Positions 58,535 to 64,000 of a stretch of DNA of 64,000 nucleotides are shown here, in pieces. The notes below the pieces were generated by a model. It searched no databases. It saw nothing but the letters and a program-made list of their open reading frames with translations, and was not told where the DNA came from. Position 1 is the stretch's first letter; every line of letters starts with the position of its first letter. Source of the DNA: Ignavibacteria bacterium (GTDB lineage Bacteria; Bacteroidota; Ignavibacteria; Kapaibacteriales; UBA961); assembly GCA_016720145.1 (NCBI GenBank), contig JADJXV010000007.1, positions 124,001-188,000 of the forward strand, written 5' to 3'. The position numbers and the translations under genes are program-made.

Positions 58535-59737
58535 ATGGCTTCCACACTCAAAACCCGACGACTCCAACTTGCCTCCTGGTGGCGTAAACGGTGTGGATAT
58601 GAGACGTTCCCGACTGATACGCAAGCCGCCAAGCTCCCCGTTTTGTGGGTGTATCTTGTGCAGGCATCAGCCATTTTTTTCGGAATAATCGCGCTTACAG
58701 GAATTCTCCTTTCTCTCCATTACGAACCGAGCGCTCGACCTATCTATCAGCATGGCAAGCCGGTTGCGCTGGTGATTGCCCGTGAAACCGTGATTGTCGG
58801 TACTGATACTCTTTGCACGCTAGGCGAGATTCTCCGCTTGCCAATAAACGGTACAATGGTTGAATTTCCACCGGAACATCTCGCAAAATTGCAGGTGATG
58901 AGCAATTCTGCCGGGCTTCCTCTTGCTGTGAGCCCGGCGACGGCAAGTGTGGAGCATACGCTCATGCAGGAGATTCCGTTTGGAGCGGTGATTCGGGGAA
59001 TTCATATTCTGTCGGTACACTGTTTTGTCGGCTGTCTGCTGCTCTCAGCGCTGATGTTATTTTGGAAACGCGGGTATCGCGCTCCGTTCGAACTCGTTTG
59101 GATGCTAACACTTGGCATCATCACAGTGAGCTGTGTGTCGGCGTTTTCGGGGCACATCCTGGCGTGGAATCTCCGCGCGTATATGTCGGCGCAGATTGTC
59201 TTCAGCGCGCTTGAGTACTTGCCATTTGGCGAAACGGCGGCTTCACTTCTGCGGGGCGGCACTGCCATTCGTCCTGAACTTTTACCGCGAATCCATGCAT
59301 TACATGTGCTGGTCTTGCCGCTTGGAATACTTGTTTTGCTACGGTCGATGCTACATATCGCACGGAGATTAGGTGTAGAAATCCGACTGGATGCACTGCT
59401 CTTTCTGCGAGGCGCGCTTGTGATGGTAGTTCTTGGTATAGCGACTGCAATTCTGCCGATTTTTGGCACGTATACCGGACGGCTACCGGTGGATATTTCG
59501 GGCGTGGTACTTGCCGACATGCGCGTTCGACCGGAATGGTATTTCCTTGCAGGATATCAACTTCTGCGGAGTGTTCCGATGGATTTTGCAGCCATGCTTC
59601 TCGCTCTGTGGGGTATGTTCTGGCTGTCGCTGCCATTTGTGGGGAATACGAGGCGAAAGAGGATCATTATGTGGCTCACGGGGTTAGTGTGTATTGTGGT
59701 GGCGCTTGTATTGGGGATTTTCGGGGCGGTGTGGTAG
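58535..59737 (+). CDS. cytochrome b6/subunit-IV-like membrane protein lacking one heme-ligand pair
   Basis: A 400-residue integral membrane protein that aligns without gaps with cytochrome b6 around helix B (FGAVIRGIHILS, then APFELVW) and helix D (RIHALHVLVLPLG), and with subunit IV in the PEWYFLAGYQLLRSVP motif (residues about 343-358). Family members carry two bis-histidine b hemes in a quinol oxidase complex. Here His157 and His257, one ligand pair, are kept, while the partner positions are Ser171 and Met272. A periplasmic loop of about 60 residues (73-135) is inserted after helix A. No Rieske or cytochrome c gene adjoins. A quinol oxidoreductase-type function is possible; substrate unknown. 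Confidence 0.82.
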   Translation: MASTLKTRRLQLASWWRKRCGYETFPTDTQAAKLPVLWVYLVQASAIFFGIIALTGILLSLHYEPSARPIYQHGKPVALVIARETVIVGTDTLCTLGEILRLPINGTMVEFPPEHLAKLQVMSNSAGLPLAVSPATASVEHTLMQEIPFGAVIRGIHILSVHCFVGCLLLSALMLFWKRGYRAPFELVWMLTLGIITVSCVSAFSGHILAWNLRAYMSAQIVFSALEYLPFGETAASLLRGGTAIRPELLPRIHALHVLVLPLGILVLLRSMLHIARRLGVEIRLDALLFLRGALVMVVLGIATAILPIFGTYTGRLPVDISGVVLADMRVRPEWYFLAGYQLLRSVPMDFAAMLLALWGMFWLSLPFVGNTRRKRIIMWLTGLVCIVVALVLGIFGAVW

Positions 59738-59748
59738 CCCAAAAATCT

Positions 59749-59877
59749 ACGGTTGAAACCGTTGGATTGGTTGTATCGTGCGAATTGGAAATGGTCATCA
59801 CTATTCTCTGCTTTCAAAACCGTTGAAACGGTTTACAACCTCGTCTTGGCTTTTGACCCCATGATTAAAATCATGGG
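59749..59877. repeat. three perfect palindromes between convergent genes
   Basis: ACGGTTGAAACCGT (59749-59762), AAACCGTTGAAACGGTTT (59817-59834) and CCCATGATTAAAATCATGGG (59858-59877). The last touches the stop codon of comB at 59878. They could act as RNA hairpins at the ends of the two converging transcripts, or be REP-like repeats. No transposase is nearby. Confidence 0.85.
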
Positions 59878-60618
59878 CTATGTTTTTTTACCGTATGTCA
59901 TTGTTTTTTTTTGATAGCACCCATCTCTCAGCACCGGCACATTCACACTTGCGTTCAGGGCGCAGGCAATTTCGATGTCATGTTCGCAGCCGCGGGCGAG
60001 GAGTTCTTTGCCCGAACTGCATGATTGTAATTCAGTTAGGATATTCTTCCGCACCGACTCAAACACTCTTTCCGCTGCTTTGCTTTCCGGCGAGCGTTCG
60101 CCTTTCAGGTGTGCAATGATCGCTCCTGCGCCAATCATATCCTCAATTGCGACTCTCAATGTGCCATCTGGCCAGCGTTCACCGGCGGGAATGACGGCTA
60201 TCGTCGTGCCGATACTCATGGCATACTCAGCGACTGCTTTGGCATTACGAATACAACCGCAAACCGTTGGCGTGTTTCCGGTTGCAAGCGAGAGCGTAGA
60301 GCCGTTCGGCGAGGGCAGGACCAGTTTTGTATTCGGAGTAATACCAAGCAGGGAAGCAGGCGACAGCGTATAGCCGGTCGATGCTGCGCGGTGCGAATGA
60401 GCGAGTTCGGCGCCAAGCGACTCGGCATACGTCACCGCCGTATCATCTTTCCATTGATAGGGATAGACAAGTGCGCCGCGCGCGGTAGCAACATCCACCG
60501 ACGTCGAAAACGAGAGGATATCGACAATAATCACCACATCGGATATGGGGGCAAGCTCTTGCGTGCCGCGGAGTCCCCATTCTGAGCGTATGGTGTATTC
60601 GTGTTGGTTGAAGAGCAT
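59878..60618 (-). CDS. comB: 2-phosphosulfolactate phosphatase
   Basis: A 246-residue ComB-family enzyme, Mg-dependent, that hydrolyses (2R)-2-phospho-3-sulfolactate. The step is known from coenzyme M and some sulfolactate pathways; many bacteria carry the gene without coenzyme M synthesis. Family signatures: VDILSFSTSVDVATARG near the N-terminus, LVLPSPNGSTLSL in the middle, IAVIPAGERWPDGTLRVAIED, and the helix AGAIIAHL. The ATG at 60618 is chosen over the TTG at 60648. No other coenzyme-M gene is near, so the physiological role here is unclear. Confidence 0.88.
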   Translation of the reverse strand: MLFNQHEYTIRSEWGLRGTQELAPISDVVIIVDILSFSTSVDVATARGALVYPYQWKDDTAVTYAESLGAELAHSHRAASTGYTLSPASLLGITPNTKLVLPSPNGSTLSLATGNTPTVCGCIRNAKAVAEYAMSIGTTIAVIPAGERWPDGTLRVAIEDMIGAGAIIAHLKGERSPESKAAERVFESVRKNILTELQSCSSGKELLARGCEHDIEIACALNASVNVPVLRDGCYQKKTMTYGKKT

Positions 60619-60672
60619 GGGGAGAAGCGAGATGATTAATTGATACAATCTGCGTTGTTATTATATGTTACT

Positions 60673-61416
60673 TCACCACTTATACATCCACTTATCACTT
60701 TTAGGTGGGGGGGTATTCAGATAATTAGCATAGAAGTTCACAGCTTCTTTAAGTTCAGCAAAATATTGCCTATCTTGCAGGTTCTCACCAAATGAAATAT
60801 AGAATTTGTCTAAAGTTCTAGGAACTTCATCACAATACACCGTTGGAAATATATAGGTATCTAGCTCCCAAGTCTCTTTAATATTTTTATCAATGCTAAA
60901 TCTCAACCAATAATGTGTCGTAAAGGGGTATAATTTTTCGAACGCTTTATTGTCTTTTAGTTCTTTGAGGAGTTCAATGTAACACCTTTTCCATTCTGCA
61001 TGTTCCCAAAAATCCTCGTCATTAAAGAACATGTTTTTCACCTTTGTCCACGCTTTATCAATGTCAGGATTCGGGTTTCGGTACTCAAAATCTTGATATA
61101 TCTCAAGTTCCTCATAACTACGTTTGATTTCTGCAATGTCTATTTGTTTTTTTACCCAAAGATCAACCACACCTTTAATTTCTAATCGGTCATTGAATAA
61201 TCCTCTCGCATAACACATCTCGTAATTCTTTTCATCTGTCCGCTCAAAAAGTACTAACGCATACTTTTCCAGTGGCTTTGCATATTTAACCCGATAGTCT
61301 CGACCGAGTGGGTACACGGAGGTTTTCGTAGTCGATGTATTTTGACTTGTGTACGTAGGTTTTTCTTCGGAGAATAGGGTGTGAAGCTGATTTTGTATTT
61401 TGATTAAAAAGTTCAT
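60673..61416 (-). CDS. unrecognised hypothetical protein, AT-rich
   Basis: A 247-residue soluble protein, no signal peptide or membrane span. It is rich in aromatic residues, Lys and Glu (for example WTKVKNMFFNDEDFWEHAEWKRCY and YWLRFSIDKNIKETWELDTYIFPT). I recognise no domain or catalytic motif. Codon use looks more AT-rich than that of the adjoining comB and ABC exporter, hinting at acquisition by transfer; this was judged by eye. It lies between comB and a repeat-rich spacer. Confidence 0.6.
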   Translation of the reverse strand: MNFLIKIQNQLHTLFSEEKPTYTSQNTSTTKTSVYPLGRDYRVKYAKPLEKYALVLFERTDEKNYEMCYARGLFNDRLEIKGVVDLWVKKQIDIAEIKRSYEELEIYQDFEYRNPNPDIDKAWTKVKNMFFNDEDFWEHAEWKRCYIELLKELKDNKAFEKLYPFTTHYWLRFSIDKNIKETWELDTYIFPTVYCDEVPRTLDKFYISFGENLQDRQYFAELKEAVNFYANYLNTPPPKSDKWMYKW

Positions 61417-61520
61417 AGTTAATATTTAATATTTAATATTCTTTACAACTTATATGTAAAAACTATGGTTAAATCGATATTATATTATTCTGTAGTAATT
61501 GTCGTGCTTGACAAAGTCAT

Positions 61521-61822
61521 ACGACAATTCACACAGTAAGAACTGCTTTGTGTACACACTACTCAATTTGGCTAAAGCCAATAATTCATGGTCTTACTCC
61601 AGCTGAAGCTGGAGCCTAGTCAACCTGATTCTTCCTTGAGCACAAATGAATATTGGATGCCAATATGCGACAATCTTCCTGAATTGCCTCCAGCTTCAGC
61701 TGGTGGGGAAAAGAGTATGATTTGGGGCTTTAGCCAAATTGTGCTTGCAGTAAGAATTGTGCTGCTGTATGTAACTGAAAAAGCGAATCACTATTTCAGC
61801 ACGACAATTCTCACAGTAAGAA
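61521..61822. repeat. composite repeat island
   Basis: Direct repeats beginning ACGACAATTC and ending CAGTAAGAAC bound the island (61521-61542 and 61801-61822, differing by one base in length). Between them are CTCCAGCTGAAGCTGGAG (61600-61617), CCTCCAGCTTCAGCTGG and TTGGCTAAAGCCAA-type palindromes. The CCAGCT palindrome is shared with the array at 13984-14335. Confidence 0.85.
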
Positions 61823-61885
61823 CAATATTATTCTAAGCTTAGGGCAATTCGAACATATACTCATTAACTCTCTCCTCCCTCCGCC

Positions 61886-61932
61886 TGGACGGCAATGGGT
61901 GCCCGCAGCAAACGTTTGGAATACAAGCGAAC
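61886..61932 (+). repeat. dispersed 47-bp element, copy C
   Basis: Starts TGGACGGCAATGGGTGCCCGC, ends TTTGGAATACAAGCGAAC. It is 16 bp from the stop of the ABC exporter and matches copies A (25471-25516) and B (37289-37335). Confidence 0.85.
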
Positions 61933-61947
61933 CGAATCCAAAACTCC

Positions 61948-63765
61948 TCACCCATTCTTAAACTGTATATCATACAAGCGTTTATACGTGCCACCTTGGG
62001 CGAGGAGCGTGGCATGATTGCCCCGCTCTGTGATGCGTCCGCCATCAAGAACGAGAATTTCATCGGCTGAGATGATAGTCGAAAGACGGTGGGCGATGAT
62101 GATGGCTGTGCGATTCTCGAGAACGCGGCTGATTGCTTCCTGTACTGCTTGTTCGGACTCGGAGTCGAGCGCCGATGTCGCCTCGTCGAAGATGAGAATT
62201 TCGGGCTGACGGACGATCGCTCGGGCGATGGAGATTCGCTGTTTTTGTCCGCCTGAGAGGAGGACGCCGCGGTCACCGACATACGAATTATACCCTTCCG
62301 GCAGCTTGGCGATGAACTCATGCGCGTTGGCAATTTTTGCTGCGCGCTCGATGTCCTCGGGCGTGGCATTCGGAAAACCGAGAGCGATATTATTTGCAAT
62401 CGTGTCGTTAAAGAGCACTGCTTCCTGCGAGACGATACCAAAAAGCGGTCTGTAACTGTCTATGGTGAAATTGCGGATATTCTCGCCGTCAAGCAGCACT
62501 TCGCCCTGATATGGGTCGTAGAAGCGAGCAATGATATCGACCATCGTGGATTTCCCGCCGCCGCTCGGACCAACAAGAGCGAGTTTTTTACCCTTTTGCA
62601 GCGTGAAGGTAATATCTTGTAACACAGGATTATCATTATACTTAAACGACATATTTTTTACTTCGAATTGCGAGCGAAGCCTCGTCACCGTTTTCTCGCC
62701 CGATGGCACACTCGGCATGCTGTCCATCACGGCAAAAACACGTTCGGCGGCGACGAGTCCGCGTTGAATCTGTGCCGGAAGTCCGGTTACGGAGGCAATC
62801 GGCGACATAATTCCAAAGAGTAAAAAGAGGAATGCCATGAGTTCCGAACCCTGTAATTGTCCTTCAAACACCTGCATTCCTCCTACATATAGCACTGTTG
62901 AAAGTGCTACGATGGCGAGCATATCATTGACTGCCGGTACGAGGTCGCCTACTTTCTGACTTTTAATTGCAGCACGGACATAACGATACGTCTCATCCGT
63001 AAATCGTTTTACGGCATGACGTTCGGCATCGGCCGACTTGATGGCGCGTATCCCGGAAGTTGTCTCTTGGAGAACTGATGTAAAATTCGCAACAGTTGCC
63101 TGCATTCTTGATGCGTAGCGTCGTAAGAATTTGGTAGAAAAGCGCACGAGCACCAAGCTAAAGATACTTGTACTGAACGCAAGCAGAGTGAGGGTGGGTG
63201 AGAAGGATATCAGCAAACTCAGCATTACGATAATCTGAATCGGTTCGCGGAAGACGACCATGATGAGTGGCGAAATACTTCCGTGCATTGTACCTATATC
63301 GTTGGTGACAAGAGAGATAAGTTCGCCTGATTTATTCCGGTTGAAAAAGTCCATTGAGAGATTGATCATTCGTGTGAAGAGCTTATCGCGCATAGATTTG
63401 ACCATTCCTTCGGCGAGGCGCGTATTGAAATTTCCACCAAGGTATTTAGCTATATTTTTGGCGAGGAAGGTGGCAATGATGAGCATACTCAGCCGTAGAA
63501 GCATTGTTCCTTTGTCATCTGTGATGACAATTGTAGTGATCATTCCATAGAACCAATCTTTTAATTCACTTAAAAATCCCGATGGTACGGGTGTAACAGG
63601 TGAAGGAGATTCATGGCTGAAAATGACTTTCAATATCGGTTGAATAATTGCAATCGAAGCGGCTGTGAGTACAGAATACACGATATTGGTCACCATTGAC
63701 AGTACAAATACCAGCTCAAAACCGCGAATAAATTTGAAGACACGAAGTATCGTTTTCACGCACAT
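61948..63765 (-). CDS. msbA: ABC exporter, MsbA/lipid-flippase type
   Basis: A 605-residue half-transporter, type I ABC exporter. Six transmembrane segments occupy about residues 10-340. The nucleotide-binding domain follows with Walker A GPSGGGKSTMVDI, the Q-loop near GIVSQEAVLFNDT, the signature LSGGQKQRISIARAI, Walker B EILIFDEATSALD and the H-loop IIIAHRLSTI. Length and order match MsbA and the related lipid A-core flippases, but multidrug exporters share the plan, so the symbol is a best guess. Single gene, divergent from the start of a probable ribosomal-protein gene. Confidence 0.88.
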   Translation of the reverse strand: MCVKTILRVFKFIRGFELVFVLSMVTNIVYSVLTAASIAIIQPILKVIFSHESPSPVTPVPSGFLSELKDWFYGMITTIVITDDKGTMLLRLSMLIIATFLAKNIAKYLGGNFNTRLAEGMVKSMRDKLFTRMINLSMDFFNRNKSGELISLVTNDIGTMHGSISPLIMVVFREPIQIIVMLSLLISFSPTLTLLAFSTSIFSLVLVRFSTKFLRRYASRMQATVANFTSVLQETTSGIRAIKSADAERHAVKRFTDETYRYVRAAIKSQKVGDLVPAVNDMLAIVALSTVLYVGGMQVFEGQLQGSELMAFLFLLFGIMSPIASVTGLPAQIQRGLVAAERVFAVMDSMPSVPSGEKTVTRLRSQFEVKNMSFKYNDNPVLQDITFTLQKGKKLALVGPSGGGKSTMVDIIARFYDPYQGEVLLDGENIRNFTIDSYRPLFGIVSQEAVLFNDTIANNIALGFPNATPEDIERAAKIANAHEFIAKLPEGYNSYVGDRGVLLSGGQKQRISIARAIVRQPEILIFDEATSALDSESEQAVQEAISRVLENRTAIIIAHRLSTIISADEILVLDGGRITERGNHATLLAQGGTYKRLYDIQFKNG

Positions 63766-63889
63766 CCATTGAATAAGTAAACAGAATTAACTATGTCAAT
63801 TTACCGATTTTCTTGCAATGCAGTAGGTTAGTTGAGGAGAAAAAGTGGGTTTGTTCAAAATAAATTTAGTGTATGTTGTCGGAAAACGC

Positions 63890-63943
63890 TATTTTTGCAG
63901 TCCTTTTAGAATTTCCTGCCCCAAATTATGTGAATTTCGGGGC
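63890..63943 (+). promoter_or_regulatory. promoter -7 box and leader hairpin of the next gene
   Basis: -7 box TATTTTTG (63890-63897); the -33 element is weak (TTAG, 20 bp before). A leader hairpin follows at 63918-63943: GCCCCAAATT pairs with AATTT-C-GGGGC, with one bulged C and a five-base loop, then a T-rich run. It may be an attenuator or a binding site for autoregulation of the ribosomal-protein gene. Confidence 0.55.
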
Positions 63944-63971
63944 TGTTTTATAAACAACCATAGGAGCAGAC

Positions 63972-64000
63972 ATGAGCGTCAAACGCTTGTACGAGACGAC
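63972..64000 (+). CDS. rpsF: start of a gene, probably ribosomal protein S6 (partial)
   Basis: ATG at 63972 preceded by AGGAG at the right spacing. The first codons read MSVKRLYETT, which fits the strand that opens S6 proteins (YETTF pattern). Only ten residues are visible, so the name is a guess. Confidence 0.4.

Overview
The window looks like a chromosomal segment from a free-living Gram-negative bacterium of the Bacteroidota/Chlorobiota/Ignavibacteriota/Kapaibacteriota radiation. The evidence is: several very large secreted proteins ending in type IX secretion (T9SS) sorting domains; DUF7948/SBBP-propeller and choice-of-anchor-D (ASH) architectures; PD40/OmpA proteins; -7 promoter boxes of the Bacteroidota form TAnnTTTG in front of rho, dnaG and others; and weak Shine-Dalgarno sequences. 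Genus and species cannot be named from the sequence alone; a Kapabacteria-like lineage is my guess.

Region 1 (1-11.3 kb, all minus strand) holds two stress-type gene clusters. Cluster A runs from a promoter near 7.81 kb leftwards: a double-OmpA outer-membrane protein, a SnoaL-like lipoprotein, a flavin reductase, an alpha/beta hydrolase, a ferritin, a heavy-metal-binding periplasmic protein, a DUF4239 membrane protein, a lipoprotein and a conserved small protein. Cluster B runs from a promoter near 11.27 kb: a small basic protein, an eRF1-like(?) protein, a PA2169-type four-helix protein, two beta-barrels and an lmo0937-type membrane peptide, ending at a terminator near 8.0 kb. The two promoters share a -7 box and an inverted-repeat operator at exactly the same spacing, so the clusters are probably co-regulated.

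Region 2 (11.3-31 kb) is a 288-bp tandem repeat; an RqcH/NFACT ribosome-quality-control gene; a 60-bp hairpin repeat array; a 1.3k-residue T9SS cargo; an M42 aminopeptidase; a second T9SS cargo; dnaG; a group II intron with a decayed maturase; mdh; a PIN/RHH toxin-antitoxin pair; and rho.

Region 3 (31-51 kb) is an adhesin-like locus. Three giant paralogous T9SS proteins lie in tandem, the first with a frameshift and the second preceded by a truncated IS4-type transposase. They are followed by a double-OmpA protein in operon with the third. Long tracts are nearly identical at DNA level and alternate with strongly diverged propeller segments, which suggests gene conversion around a variable region.

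Region 4 (51-64 kb) holds sppA, a beta-barrel gene, two PD40/OmpA genes separated by an inserted broken antitoxin, a cytochrome b6/subunit-IV fusion that seems to have lost one whole pair of heme ligands, comB, an unrecognised AT-rich gene, an MsbA-like ABC exporter and the first codons of a probable rpsF. Palindromic and dispersed repeats sit in most intergenic spaces.
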